Shown here: piece after piece, positions 1 through 9,113 of the stretch | How the letters are laid out: the number at the start of each line of letters is the position of its first letter | Position numbering within the stretch: position 1 is the first letter of the stretch | Origin: Streptomyces sp. NBC_01214 | GTDB lineage: Bacteria > Actinomycetota > Actinomycetes > Streptomycetales > Streptomycetaceae | DNA length: 64,000 bases | Reading direction: 5' to 3' | Assembly (NCBI RefSeq): GCF_026340975.1 | Contig: NZ_JAPEOS010000001.1 | Span: 5,117,001 to 5,181,000 of the forward strand | Made by a program: the position numbers and the translations under genes | Notes under the pieces: generated by a model | What the model was told of the DNA's origin: nothing | The model's database searches: none | The model's input: the letters and a program-made list of their open reading frames with translations, nothing else

Positions 1-84
1 GAGGCGGTCGACGACGGCCGCGCAGAGACGGGGACCGGTGAAGGTCTTCGTCCAACCAGTGGGGCTGGCGGGGTTCGGGATCAT
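1..84 (-). pseudogene. Possible edge fragment of an IstB-like (IS21) ATP-binding protein
   Basis: Reading the minus strand from 84 to the window edge gives a frame with the strings GWTKTFTGPRL and CAAVVDRL. I associate these with the C-terminal region of IstB-like ATPases that accompany IS21-type transposases. The frame stays open upstream to about position 180 and runs off the window, so neither end can be fixed. The family assignment rests on memory of a short motif and could be wrong. Confidence 0.28.
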
Positions 85-297
85 CCTTCGTAAATCGAAC
101 GACACCGTCACCCTTCGCAACGGCTCCCCAAGATCTGTGCCAGAACCCTCTCGCCGATAAAGCCACGCAACCCACCCCGCAGCGCCGTTCCCTTTCTGAG
201 GCCGGAGGTGTAGCTGTCTCTCACACGGTCGGAACTTCTCTGGAGGGTGCGGGTGGAGCTGGCCGGCGGAAAGACCATGACCGATCTGCACAACCTA

Positions 298-1175
298 AGG
301 GTTGTCCCGTAAATGATCTTTGAGTCGCCTGAGGCGAGGTCGGTCGCAGTGCGATCCGATCGCCTATCCGGCGAGGGCGAGGTTGTGCATGCGGGCGATA
401 CCGAGCATGGCGTGGTGGACGCCGTCGCCTTTGAGGCGGCAGTCGCGGAGGATCTTCCAGGTCTTCATGCGGGCGAAGACGTGCTCGACGCGGGCGCGAA
501 CCTGCTTGTGGGACTTGTTGTGCGCCTGCTTCCAGTCGGGCAGGTCTTCGCCTTTGCGGCGTCGGTGGGGCATGACGAGTCCGGTGCCGGGGTAGCCGCC
601 GTCGGCGATCGTGAGTGTCCTGCCGACGGCAGCTTTGGCGCCGGATTCCTCCCACGCCTTGCAGTCGTTGCGGTTCCCGGCGAGCGGCCGGCCGACTACG
701 ACGACCAGGCGGCTGTCGGCGTCGATGACGATCTGGTGGCTCGTGGAGTACCGGTAGTTCTTGGACTGCTCGGCCACGGCGTGGTCTCGGGTGGGCACGA
801 GAGTGCCGTCCACGATCAGCACGGTGTCCTTGGCGAACCGCTTGCGCGGCTGCAGGGCAAGCATCGGCCCGAGGTGGTCGATGATGCGGTCGGCCGCCGA
901 CTTCGAGACCCCGAAGAGTGGAGCGAGCTGGCGGATCGTCAAGTTCGTGCGCCAGTACGCCGCCACCAGCAGTGCCCGGTCCTCCAGCGGGAGACTCCAC
1001 GGCCGGCCCTTGCGGACCGCGTCCGCACCCTCGCGCCGCAGCACGGTCACCAGCTTCCCGAAACAGCGCGGGCTCAACCCCGTGAACGGGGCTATCCAAG
1101 ACGGCTCCGACGCCGTAATCACACCAGCCACACCAAGATCATCTCACCTGCGACCTGCAGTTACGGGACAGCCCT
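298..1175 (-). mobile_element. IS5-like insertion sequence, copy 1 (878 bp)
   Basis: The element is bounded by 15-bp inverted repeats with one mismatch: AGGGTTGTCCCGTAA at 298-312 and the complement of AGGGCTGTCCCGTAA at 1161-1175. It is flanked by TA on both sides (296-297 and 1176-1177). It carries one transposase gene on the minus strand. A copy with the same length and the same encoded transposase lies in opposite orientation at 57796-58673. Insertion at TA interrupts the small gene that starts at 277. Confidence 0.85.
364..1131 (-). CDS. IS5 family DDE transposase (copy 1)
   Basis: This 255-residue transposase catalyses cut-and-paste movement of the surrounding element. An N-terminal helix-turn-helix region (about residues 40-80, around RQLAPLFGVSKS) is followed by a DDE_Tnp_4-type catalytic domain. 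The likely catalytic residues are D in LIVDGTLVP, D in TIADGGYPG and E in VEHVFARMK. The length suits a single-ORF IS5-group transposase. The protein is identical in the supplied translation to that of the copy at 57840-58607, so both copies are probably recent and functional. It fills most of the element and nothing else is carried. Confidence 0.9.
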   Translation of the reverse strand: MAGVITASEPSWIAPFTGLSPRCFGKLVTVLRREGADAVRKGRPWSLPLEDRALLVAAYWRTNLTIRQLAPLFGVSKSAADRIIDHLGPMLALQPRKRFAKDTVLIVDGTLVPTRDHAVAEQSKNYRYSTSHQIVIDADSRLVVVVGRPLAGNRNDCKAWEESGAKAAVGRTLTIADGGYPGTGLVMPHRRRKGEDLPDWKQAHNKSHKQVRARVEHVFARMKTWKILRDCRLKGDGVHHAMLGIARMHNLALAG

Positions 1176-1549
1176 TAGTAGCGGATTTGGTGCCTGCCCT
1201 GGATACGGACGACAGGCGTGCACTTCCCCGGGAGACGTTGCAAATCGTGGTGGGCACGCGTCACGAACTCACGCTGCACCCGGCCCACGTGCACGGGCTC
1301 ACCCAGCTCCTGCGCCAGGCCGTCGGCACCATCGGGGCCCGCAGCACGCCCGGCGGCGGCCAGTGCTTCCACTGCGTCGGCACCGGCCGTGCTCACCCGT
1401 TGTGGGAGCAGGCCGCCGGACAAGCCTGAGCGCCTGGGCAAGCCCACGGCCCTGGGCAAGGAGTTCCGAGCGGCGCGACCAGGGCCATCCGGGGCCCGGA
1501 TCCGGGCGGGTACGCATCAATCCTGCCGATCGCGGCGAGGTGGGACGAC

Positions 1550-1902
1550 ATGGACTTCCGTGTGATGCCGAGGCGCTACGGGCCGACGGTGCAACTCGCC
1601 CCGGCCGGTGAGCTCGACCTGGAGAGCAGGTCTGCTCTCGACAAGCTGTACATCGGCGGCGAAGCCAATGCGGCACCTCACGTTCATGGACGTCACTGGC
1701 CTGAACGGCCTGATTACTTTCGTCGACCGGCTCGATTTGCCGCGGCATTCGGTTCTTCGCGTACAACTTGCAGCCGCAGCCATACCGCCTCCTGGACATC
1801 GTCGACGCCCTGTACCCGCCCACAGGCGCCAAGGGAATCCGCAGCGGACCCACCGGGCTGCTGCGCCGCTCCCTGTGCGACTCCACGGTCCACCGCGGCT
1901 AG
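1550..1902 (+). pseudogene. STAS-domain (anti-sigma factor antagonist-like) gene, frameshifted
   Basis: Three plus-strand frames in succession read like one STAS protein. Frame one gives MDFRVMPRRYGPTVQLAP and AGELDLESRSALDK; frame two gives RHLTFMDVTGLNGLI, the strand-loop-helix that holds the phosphorylatable Ser/Thr position (here T); frame three gives GIRFFAYNLQPQPYRLLDIV and continues to a TAG at 1900-1902. A stretch between frames one and two looks shortened. STAS proteins bind anti-sigma HATPases in partner-switching cascades. As written the gene cannot give a full product. It converges on another broken STAS gene just downstream. Confidence 0.6.
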
Positions 1903-2329
1903 GCGCGGGGCAGCCAGGCGTCGGCGAAGTCGGCGTGGTCGCGTGCGCGCTGGGCCCAGTCCTCGAGGAGTCGGCGAAAGCCCGCCATCGTGTACCGCTC
2001 CCCGGTGGCCGTGCCCGGCCCCGGGATGCCGGCCATCTCGGCCATGAGCCGCTGGGGCTGGGGCTGCCAGCCGGTGACCAGCACTCTCAGGCGCAGGAGT
2101 TCCGCGTGCCGGTGGAGGTCCAGGAGGTGGAACAAGCCGCCGGTGTCCATGGCGTCACGCCGTGCAGGTCTACCAGGAGGTCCCGGTCATCGGTGGTGAC
2201 GTGGTCCAGGGCCTGCAGGCGCACCCCGCCCGCGTCCTCATCGAGTTCGCCTTCGGCGCTGATCAGGACCGAGTTGCCGCAGTGCTGAACGCCCACGTTG
2301 ATCAAATTTCTTTCTCCCGTCACCCGCAT
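1899..2329 (-). pseudogene. Second STAS-like protein gene, frameshifted
   Basis: The minus strand starts at 2329 with MRVTGERNLINV. It reads ISAEGELDEDAGGVRL and DRDLLVDLHGVT, a typical beta-helix STAS core, to about 2155. The frame then shifts by one base and continues as MDTGGLFHLLDLHRHAELL to a stop at 1899-1901, keeping the order of STAS secondary structure. The TDLHGVT..MDTGGL region is the usual phospho-acceptor loop. The two frames overlap at 2087-2150, so a single indel explains the break. The gene is tail to tail with the STAS gene at 1550-1902. STAS-like identity is inferred from pattern, not from a strong motif. Confidence 0.5.
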
Positions 2330-2714
2330 GCACCGTCCTGCGGGTCTCCATCGTGGCCCGGCCTTCCCCAGGGACGGATGAGGCGCGCTCTCGCCGGCGC
2401 CGTGTGAACGAGGGGGTGAGGCCCTGGCCGGGCGTGGGACAGGGCCCCTCCAACGCGCCTTTGTGGGGGACGGTCAGGCACGCGTCGCCGGGGACAACGA
2501 CTGCCGGTACCGGCGGGACACGACGCTTCCGCCAGCAGCGGCACCCAGGTCATGCTGGAGTCGTGAACGACATGAAGCCCAGCTGGGTGACCGACGATCG
2601 GTCACGCCGGTCCGAGTGAGAGGTCAGGCGTTGGACAAGCCCAGGGGGTGCCTGGGCAAGCCTCCGCCGGCGGGGGCAAGCTCAGGCTGCGTAGTCGCCC
2701 ATGGGGCTGTCCGG
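2330..2714. other. No supported gene
   Basis: About 385 bp upstream of the minus-strand STAS gene. Short open frames exist on both strands, but none has a convincing start, ribosome-binding site or family resemblance. The upstream part (about 2330-2450) probably holds the promoter of the STAS gene that starts at 2329. Confidence 0.4.
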
Positions 2715-2946
2715 TCAGGCGGCCTGGTCCAGGGCCGTGCGCAGACGGTCAGCGGTAACGCGCCGCCGTACGTCGCAGGGCTGCGTCCTCGGTCGTGAGA
2801 GCGATGTGCTCGCTGAACAACCACAGCACCTCGAGCACGTCGGCCGGGAGCGGGACGGGGGCGTCGGGATTGACTGCGGGCGCTCGTCGTTCAGCAGGGA
2901 CCGCCAGCCGGGGCCTCCCTTTGGCTCCTTGACCCAGTACGGGCAC
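2715..2946 (-). pseudogene. Candidate small gene remnant, frame broken
   Basis: The minus strand has a stretch with good coding character, VPLPADVLEVLWLFSEHIAL followed by TTEDAALRR, in one frame. It continues in another frame as RVTADRLRTALDQAA to a stop at 2715. Upstream, a further frame shows CPYWVKEPKGGPGW. Together they suggest a small helical protein with one or two indels. I do not recognise the family and the call is tentative. Confidence 0.3.
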
Positions 2947-3072
2947 TGAAGGTGACGCGTCCTTGTCCTTCTCCTCCTACCCGTACTGGAGGTGTGGGGC
3001 CAGCTCGCTGGCGGGGCGTCCAAGGTCAGTACGGCGGGCCGTGTGCCGCTGTGGGCTGGGAGCGGGATGATG

Positions 3073-4206
3073 TCACCTGCCCCAGATCCTTCGGTACGCC
3101 TCCCGGTAGCCCGCCGGATCCCAGGATGTGGCGTCTTTGCTGTTCAGGGCGGTGGAGAGGTGGACGGGTGCGACGTATCCGCTGGCGGGCTTGTCGGTAA
3201 AGGCACGGTTGAATTCGTCGATGATCTGCCAGCCCTGTTGGGAGAGCGGCTCTGGCACGGTGGCTGCTTGGTAGTGCTGGCGGTTGATGCGCTGGAAGGC
3301 GGAGGGGTCGCCGTCGCCTGCGCCGATGTTGAAGGGCGGGCCGTCGCCTTGCCTTCCCCCCGCTTGGAGAGCGGGGGCGGCGTCTGCGAAGTAGAGGTCG
3401 TTGATGGCGACGGAGTAGGTCCAGTTGTTCCGGAAGCGAGCCAGGAGGGAGGAGACCGCCTGGGGGACGCGGCTGGCCGAGTCCGTGATGGGGATGTTCT
3501 CGTAGGAAAGGAGACTCACGCCGGAGCAGGTGGCGAGTTCTCTCCGGATCAGTTCGGATTTGTTCCTGGCGAAGGGCACCGAGGCGTCGGTGAAGATGAC
3601 GGCTCCGGCCTTGCCGTCGGAGTGCGCGATGATCCAGTCAGCGCTGATGGTCGCGACGTCCTCGACCTTGGTCGTGATGTTGGTGAAGAGCCTGGGATGC
3701 TCGCTCGGTCCTGGAGCAGGAACTGCGTGCCACCCGATGAGCGGGATGTGCCGGGCATGGGCCTGCGCCATTTGCCGAGAGGTCACTGCGGGGTCGAAGC
3801 CGCTGATGACGATGCCGGCGGGCTTGAGGTTGATTGCTTGGCTGAATGCGGCTTGGATCCCGGCTGGCGTGCCCTGACCGTCGATGACCCTGACGTCCCA
3901 GCCGATGACCTTCGCAGCTTCTTTCACGCCCCGTGCAACGCCCGACACCCCGGGGTTGGTCATGGCCTGTGCGACGAAGGCGATGGTTCTGTGTGAGGCG
4001 GCTTTGGGACCGGTTGTAGGGCCGTTCCAGGAACTGGGGGTGTTCATGGCCTGTTCGACGTTGCCGTTGGCCCGTGCGAGGGTGGCTGGGCAGCCGGCCT
4101 TCGACGGTCCTGTGGCGTTGGAGCCTTGATCGCAGCCGGTCGTGACGGTGGCGAGAGTGAGGAGGGCCGCGGCCGCCGTGAGGGGTCTCTTACAGACGGT
4201 GTGCAT
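3073..4206 (-). CDS. Sugar-type ABC transporter substrate-binding lipoprotein (orphan)
   Basis: The product is a periplasmic-binding-protein-like lipoprotein of the RbsB/Peripla_BP_4 class. The start is placed at 4206, giving MHTVCKRPLTAAAALL and a lipobox TVTTGC at about residues 20-25; an upstream in-frame ATG at 4290 would put extra residues before the signal peptide and is unlikely. After the lipid anchor come a linker and two Rossmann-like lobes, with TIAFVAQAMTNPGVSG opening lobe one and VVISGFDP-like strands following. Binding proteins of this class bind sugars or autoinducer-like ligands. No permease or ATPase gene lies next to it, so it either works with a transporter elsewhere or serves as a receptor. 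The ligand cannot be deduced. Confidence 0.85.
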   Translation of the reverse strand: MHTVCKRPLTAAAALLTLATVTTGCDQGSNATGPSKAGCPATLARANGNVEQAMNTPSSWNGPTTGPKAASHRTIAFVAQAMTNPGVSGVARGVKEAAKVIGWDVRVIDGQGTPAGIQAAFSQAINLKPAGIVISGFDPAVTSRQMAQAHARHIPLIGWHAVPAPGPSEHPRLFTNITTKVEDVATISADWIIAHSDGKAGAVIFTDASVPFARNKSELIRRELATCSGVSLLSYENIPITDSASRVPQAVSSLLARFRNNWTYSVAINDLYFADAAPALQAGGRQGDGPPFNIGAGDGDPSAFQRINRQHYQAATVPEPLSQQGWQIIDEFNRAFTDKPASGYVAPVHLSTALNSKDATSWDPAGYREAYRRIWGR

Positions 4207-4911
4207 GGGCGATGTCCTTGTTGCGGGGGCAGCGCACGAGATCCGTTCCGGGGTGGGGATCAAGGCGGCGGCTCTCGACGCCGCCGGCAAATCAGGGTGG
4301 CGGCGGATTGTCCGTCATGCGAGGACCGGGTGGTGGCGGGAGGCTGTGCCGACGCAGGCGCGGCCGAGGGTCGTGATGGACACGGCCTTCGACGTGGAAG
4401 CAGGTCGGGCGGGTCAGACGCGCTCGCGGCTGCAGAGCGGTGGGCCGGCGCAATCACTGCTGGCGGTGCTGTCGTGCAGCCACTGTTGCACGATAGGCCC
4501 CGGCGACCAGGCCAGATCCACCGAACGCGGCGAGGCCGTACCTGCGACCGCAGCTACCGGCGAAGTGGGGATGCATCCTGGCTCCTGGGCGCTTGGCGGG
4601 TCGATGGGGGCCGGCCTGTTTAGCATGGCGGCGATGGGCCCTGATCCGGCGATGGCTGGCCGCAGCTCGTTGTATTCGGCGCGGTTCGGCGCACGCCAGC
4701 GACGGGGGAGCAGATACGAGGCATGGGCCGAGCCTTCCCGCGATCCCGATGAGTTGCCAGTCGTATCTATCACGCAACGGATTGTTCATGTCTCGCTCCA
4801 GCAGTGAAGCCTTGACCCACCCGAGCATGCCGTTCAGTGCGGCAGGTAGGCCAGGCGGTGTGGACTGGCCGGCCCACCGGCCCGCCCCTCCGTGGCGTGT
4901 GTGCCGATGGG
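4207..4911. other. Long stretch without a supported gene
   Basis: About 700 bp between the lipoprotein start and the stop of the large phosphatase. Open frames run on both strands, as is usual for GC-rich DNA, but none has a family signature. A minus-strand frame beginning near 4786 (MNNPLRDRYDWQLIGIAGRL) looks briefly protein-like with no clear continuation. The upstream part should hold the lipoprotein promoter. Confidence 0.4.
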
Positions 4912-7722
4912 CTACTCGGAGGTGAACTCGGCCCAGATGACCTTTCCCTCAGCGGTATAGCGGGTGCCCCAAGCTTGTGTGAGCTGCGCGACGAGGAAGA
5001 GACCGCGGCCACCTTCGTCGGTGGAGGCCGCCTGCCGCAGGCGTGGCGCGGTGCTGCTGCCGTCGTAGACCTCGCAGATCAGGGACCTGTCGAAGATGAG
5101 GCGTACTCGGATGGGTTCCCGGCCGTAGCGGATGGCGTTGGTGACCAGCTCGCTGAGCAGTAGTTCGGTGGCGAACGCGGTTTCCTCCAGGTTCCAGTCG
5201 GCTAGCTGGCGCATGGCGGCGGCACGGACGTCGGAGACGCAGGACGGGTCGGCCGGCACGTCCCAGCTGGCGACCCGGTCGGGGGAAAGGGCGTGTGTCC
5301 GGGCGACCAGCAGGGCTATGTCGTCGCCGGGGTGCTTGGGTGCCACGGCGTCCATGACGGCTGTGCAGGTGCCCTCCGGCGCGCGGCCGGGGTGGGCCAG
5401 CGCACTTCGCAGTAGGTCGAGGGCCTCGTCGATGTCACGATGACGGTCCTCAAGGAGCCCGTCGGTGTAGAGGACCAGGCTGCTGCCTTCAGGCAGATGA
5501 ATCTCCACTGTTTCGAAGGGGAGACCGCCCAAGCCAAGGGGTTGACCTGCGGGAAGGTTCGGGAAACTCACATTGCCGTCGGGGCCCACCACCGCCGGTG
5601 GAGGGTGGCCGGCACGTGCCATGGTGCACAGCTGTGTGGTGGGGTCGTATATGGCGTACAGGCAGGTCGCACCGATAAGGGGCTCGCGGTCACAGTCCGT
5701 CCCGTCAAGGCGTCCCACAAGGTTGTCGAGGTGAGTGAGGACCTCGTCGGGGGGAAGATCGAGCTCGGCGAAATTGCGGGCAGCGGTACGCAGCTGTCCC
5801 ATGGTGGCGGCGGCGTGCAGCCCATGACCGACGACATCACCGACCAGCAGGGCGACACGAGTGCCGGTGAGCGGGATGACGTCGAACCAGTCGCCCCCCA
5901 CGCTGGATTCAGCGGGCAGATAGCGGTGAGCGAGCTCGACAGAGCTGTGCTCGGGCAAGGAGTGAGGAAGCAGACTGCGCTGAAGCGCCAGGACTGTGGT
6001 GTGTTCGCGGGTGTAGCGGCGGGCGTTGTCGAGACACAGCGCCGCACGGGCGGTGAGTTCCTGCGCCATGGAGAGGTCGTCGTCACCGAAGGGAGAGGAG
6101 TCCCCTGAGCGGTAGAAGGTGGCGATGCCCAGGACCACGCCGCGGGCCAGTAGGGGGGCGCTGATGAGGGAATGCATGTTCTGGGCGAGCAGCATGTCTG
6201 TGCGCTCGAAGTCCTGAGCGCGCCAACCGGCGGCAGCCTTCAGATCGGGCTCCAGCACCGCCTGCATGCTGTCTAGACATCGCAGATGAGGTGTGCTCGG
6301 CCGAAGGTCCACCCGCTCGCCGACCGGGTAGAAATTGCAGTCCTCACGGATGCCGTGGACCACTGTGCGGTGCAGGTCGGTGCGAGGATCTACGGGTTCC
6401 TCCCCATGCAGTACTGCCTCGGGGAGGTCAATGGTGACGAAGTCCGCCAGACGAGGTACCGCCACCTCGGCCAGCTCCCACGCGGTGCGCTCCACATCCA
6501 GCGTAGTGCCGATGCGGGTGCTCGCCTCCGCCAGCAACTCCAGACGGCGTCGCGCCGCGACGGCCAGCCGCCCCACAATCGGCTCACCCAGCAGCACCAG
6601 GCGGTCCGCCTGGCCTGGCACCAGCACAGGAGTCCGGGGCCGCATAACGGGAAGTGTCGCAGGCGCGTGCTCAGCCAGCGGGAGAAGAGAATCACCGAAG
6701 CGGGGCAGGCGAGGGCTACCACGCCGTGGCACATCAATCGGCAGGACGACCTCGACGACAGAACCCACCACCCCCGAAGGGCTCGTCAACGGACGGCTCA
6801 GAAGGGTTGCCTGTCGGCCGTGGGACAGGGGCACCACCGCGGCGGCCCGCTGGGCCGAAGAGATCAGTTCGGCGGCCTTCGCCTGCAAGACCACCTGGTC
6901 ACGCCAGTCCAGCCCGCTCCGGGCCAGACCATCCTCTCCGATCACGTACCTGCCCCAGAACGGCCCGTCGACGCCCACCCTGCGCCGGGCATCGAGGTAA
7001 GCCCGCAGAAGAGACCGCTCCCGTTCCGTGCTGCGCGCCAGCAGCCGACCCTCGATAGCACGAGCGGCGTCGCATATCACCGTCCCCATCGCCAGATCCG
7101 CCTCGAGACGGGGACAGCCAAAAGCCAAAACACCCTCGATGTGGCCATTGAGCGGATCGCGGATGGGCATCCCCCAACAAGCGTTCGCCTGGGAACGCTC
7201 GGAGAAGTGCTCAGCACCGTAAACCTGACAGAACCGCCTCTCCGCGAGCGCAAGAGCGATGCCGTTGGTCCCGGCAAACTGCTCGGCAAAAACAAAACCG
7301 GGCCTGCTGTGGGAGGCAGGGAGATGACGTATGAGTGACGCGTCACCAAAACGGCGCAACAACACCGCCCCGCGCCGGTCGGCGAGTCCCACATTCATGT
7401 GGCTCCCCGAGAATACCGCTTCCAGCCCGTCGAGCACTGGCTCGGCTGCATCGACGAGAGGGATCGCCAAGTCCAGATCTTCCCAGAACGGGGGATCGGA
7501 GCTGTCCGGCGAAACCCCCATCAGATGACAGCGCTCCCACGAGCCCAGGATGGGACTACGCACGCCGTCCTCGACACGCTCCCCCATGAGGAATCGCTCA
7601 CGGGCACCCGTGGGGCCGCAATTGTCCCCGTCCAGGCCCCGCTCGATCATTTCCCTCACCGAACGCGCCACGACACTACCTCGATGATCCTTTGGAAGCA
7701 CCTCTCCCCATACTAGAACCAC
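4912..7722 (-). CDS. SpoIIE-family serine phosphatase with two GAF domains and C-terminal HATPase
   Basis: This is a cytosolic signalling protein of up to 936 residues that combines a phosphatase and an anti-sigma-kinase-like module, as in partner-switching systems that control sigma factors through STAS proteins. An N-terminal GAF-like part (about residues 60-240) has RSPILGSWERC, a motif shared with AcoR-type regulators. A second GAF lies at about 390-560. The PP2C/SpoIIE domain (about 580-790) has GGDWFD with metal-binding Asp, LLVGDVVGHG and GDDIALLVAR. A HATPase_c-like domain (about 815-930) has ELLLSELVTNAIRYG and GGRGLFLV. Internal starts at residue 26 (MIERGLDGDN) or 46 (MGERVEDG) are equally plausible. 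The two STAS genes at 1.5-2.3 kb are possible former partners, but both are broken. Confidence 0.88.
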   Translation of the reverse strand: MVLVWGEVLPKDHRGSVVARSVREMIERGLDGDNCGPTGARERFLMGERVEDGVRSPILGSWERCHLMGVSPDSSDPPFWEDLDLAIPLVDAAEPVLDGLEAVFSGSHMNVGLADRRGAVLLRRFGDASLIRHLPASHSRPGFVFAEQFAGTNGIALALAERRFCQVYGAEHFSERSQANACWGMPIRDPLNGHIEGVLAFGCPRLEADLAMGTVICDAARAIEGRLLARSTERERSLLRAYLDARRRVGVDGPFWGRYVIGEDGLARSGLDWRDQVVLQAKAAELISSAQRAAAVVPLSHGRQATLLSRPLTSPSGVVGSVVEVVLPIDVPRRGSPRLPRFGDSLLPLAEHAPATLPVMRPRTPVLVPGQADRLVLLGEPIVGRLAVAARRRLELLAEASTRIGTTLDVERTAWELAEVAVPRLADFVTIDLPEAVLHGEEPVDPRTDLHRTVVHGIREDCNFYPVGERVDLRPSTPHLRCLDSMQAVLEPDLKAAAGWRAQDFERTDMLLAQNMHSLISAPLLARGVVLGIATFYRSGDSSPFGDDDLSMAQELTARAALCLDNARRYTREHTTVLALQRSLLPHSLPEHSSVELAHRYLPAESSVGGDWFDVIPLTGTRVALLVGDVVGHGLHAAATMGQLRTAARNFAELDLPPDEVLTHLDNLVGRLDGTDCDREPLIGATCLYAIYDPTTQLCTMARAGHPPPAVVGPDGNVSFPNLPAGQPLGLGGLPFETVEIHLPEGSSLVLYTDGLLEDRHRDIDEALDLLRSALAHPGRAPEGTCTAVMDAVAPKHPGDDIALLVARTHALSPDRVASWDVPADPSCVSDVRAAAMRQLADWNLEETAFATELLLSELVTNAIRYGREPIRVRLIFDRSLICEVYDGSSTAPRLRQAASTDEGGRGLFLVAQLTQAWGTRYTAEGKVIWAEFTSE

Positions 7723-8036
7723 TGCTCATAGGTGGAAATGATGTGGCAAGCGAGCTGAAATAGAGATGAAGCTCCAGCTGAATCGCGTCGGCCAAGATCG
7801 CTGCCCAGGAAGAGCCTCATGGGAGGCCAGGTCTGTTGTTCCTCGTGAGGTGGCCGTTGCCGCCGGTTCATTCGCGGCAGGCCGTCTGAGAGAGCACTGA
7901 TTATCTGAGGTAGCTCGGGACAGTACCGCTGCGGTGCTGGTTGACCCGCTGCACGGACTGGCCGCAGGCCCCTGCACAGCAGGTGACTGATGGCGTGGGC
8001 TTCTCGTCTGCATCGTCGACAGCCCGCTGGTAGCCG
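7723..8036. other. Upstream region of the phosphatase gene, no supported gene
   Basis: About 310 bp upstream of the phosphatase. Both strands are open in places, but the sequence lacks family signatures. It may contain the decayed 3' end of the cyclase-like remnant that precedes it on the minus strand. Confidence 0.35.
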
Positions 8037-8260
8037 TGCTTCGCCAAGCAGGGGGATGTGGTGTTCGGCCAGCAACGGCAGGGAGCTCACATGGAGGCCC
8101 GCGCTCGCAGTGTCCGGATTCCAGGTGCTCAGTTCGCGGCGTCGACGGGTAGGGCCGGAATACAGCAAGACCGCATCACCCTCGCCGATCGTGGCTCCGA
8201 GTGCCTTCTCGGCAGAGATGACGTTCCTCGGTGTGCACTGCCTGCCCGGTTTCTAGCCAG
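8037..8260 (-). pseudogene. Remnant of a cyclase-family (kynurenine-formamidase-like) gene
   Basis: The minus strand from about 8245 reads RNVISAEKALGATIGEGDAV, then LLYSGPTRRRRELSTWNPDT, then ASAGLHVSSLPLLAEHHIPL. This order (strand with LLYSG, a GLH stretch, LLAEHxIxLLG) is what I know from the middle of bacterial cyclase-family metal-dependent hydrolases. The catalytic HxGTHxD-type N-terminal region is missing and the frame loses resemblance after LLGEA, so only a central piece remains. It is not expected to be functional. Confidence 0.4.
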
Positions 8261-8581
8261 TCAGCCCTCAGCCTGGTGGGGAAGGCCGTGGAGCACGCCT
8301 TTGGTGACGAGATCCGAGAGCCGAGACCGCGCTATAGCGGGCGCCCGCCTTACGCGCGCTGCCGCCGCCGGTACATCCACAGTCCGGTGTCGAGCCGCTG
8401 GCGCTCGTAGAGCCGTAGGCGTCCGATATCCCGTTCGTCAGGAGGAGCAGCGTGATTGGTACAGGCGGTGGCGGGGGTCGGTCACAGTCAGGGATGGGCG
8501 AATTGCTCCTGCCGGCGTATGGGAATCAGCACATGGTTCCTGTTCATCGGCGGTAAGCGGCGGCCGCACTGCGTTCAGTTC
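8261..8581. other. No supported gene
   Basis: About 320 bp between the cyclase remnant and the end of the HATPase gene. A minus-strand frame at about 8350-8450 (DERDIGRLRLYERQRLDTGL, ending at a stop) resembles the tail of a protein but is too short to name. The rest shows nothing I can interpret. Confidence 0.35.
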
Positions 8582-9046
8582 TCACTTGGCTGCCGGGAGG
8601 ATTGCCCAGTAGGTGACGGTGTGGGCGAGGGTGCGGGTGCCGTGGGCGGTTGCGAGCAGGGTGATGATGGCCATGCCGCGGCCGTGTTCTTCTGGTGTGC
8701 AGCTGGTGGTCCAGGTGCCCTTGTTGTGGGCGGGGCCGCCGTCGTTGACTTCGATGCGCAGGGTGTTGTCGTCTTCGGCCTGGTGCAGGTGGAGGGCGAC
8801 GGGTGGCAGGGCGTGTTCGAGGGCGTTGGTGACGAGTTCGGAGACGACGAGGAGTGCGTGGTCGATGGTGTCGTCGTCCACGTTCCATGCGTGGAGGACT
8901 GCGCTGGCGATGCGGCGTGCGGTGCCGGCTGACTCGGGGCAGTGCGGCAGCCACCAGATGCCGGGCGTGTTGGCCCGTGTGTGGGTGACGGGCTGTAGGG
9001 GCGCAGTGGGGGAGGAGGCTGCTTCGGTGTGGGGGGTGGTGTCCAT
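8582..9046 (-). CDS. HATPase_c ATP-binding regulatory protein (anti-sigma-factor-like)
   Basis: A 154-residue cytosolic protein of the RsbW/SpoIIAB-like class found in many copies in Streptomyces. The N box is LLVVSELVTNALEHAL (about residues 65-80) and later pieces NDGGPAHNKG and EEHGRGMAII correspond to the G1/G2 ATP-lid motifs. Such proteins bind ATP and sequester or phosphorylate STAS antagonists or sigma factors. No sigma factor or STAS gene lies beside it. It ends before an unrelated remnant and starts about 70 bp downstream of the OCD-family gene on the same strand, so cotranscription with that operon is possible. Confidence 0.82.
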   Translation of the reverse strand: MDTTPHTEAASSPTAPLQPVTHTRANTPGIWWLPHCPESAGTARRIASAVLHAWNVDDDTIDHALLVVSELVTNALEHALPPVALHLHQAEDDNTLRIEVNDGGPAHNKGTWTTSCTPEEHGRGMAIITLLATAHGTRTLAHTVTYWAILPAAK

Positions 9047-9113
9047 GGCAGGGGCCTGCCGGTCGGCTGTGGGAGAGGTGTGGGTGAATCCTGGCTGGTC
9101 CGGCTCTGGGCGG

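Larger units (their letters stand above)
277..1429 (+). pseudogene. Small unknown gene split by the 878-bp IS5-like element
   Basis: A start codon at 277 follows a GGCGGAAAG ribosome-binding site and encodes MTDLHNL up to position 297, where the IS begins. After the IS and one TA duplicate, the frame resumes at 1178 with VADLVPALDTDD and runs to a stop at 1427-1429. Joining 277-297 to 1178-1429 gives an uninterrupted 90-residue protein, which strongly suggests the two parts were one gene. The product has a CFHC motif near the C-terminus and no family I recognise. The gene is inactivated by the insertion; the function is unknown. Confidence 0.6.

Noticed and set aside
313..1611. Long plus-strand frame across the first IS and beyond
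   Set aside because: It is antisense to the transposase and follows the third-position GC bias; the same antisense frame appears at 57183-58658 over the other copy.
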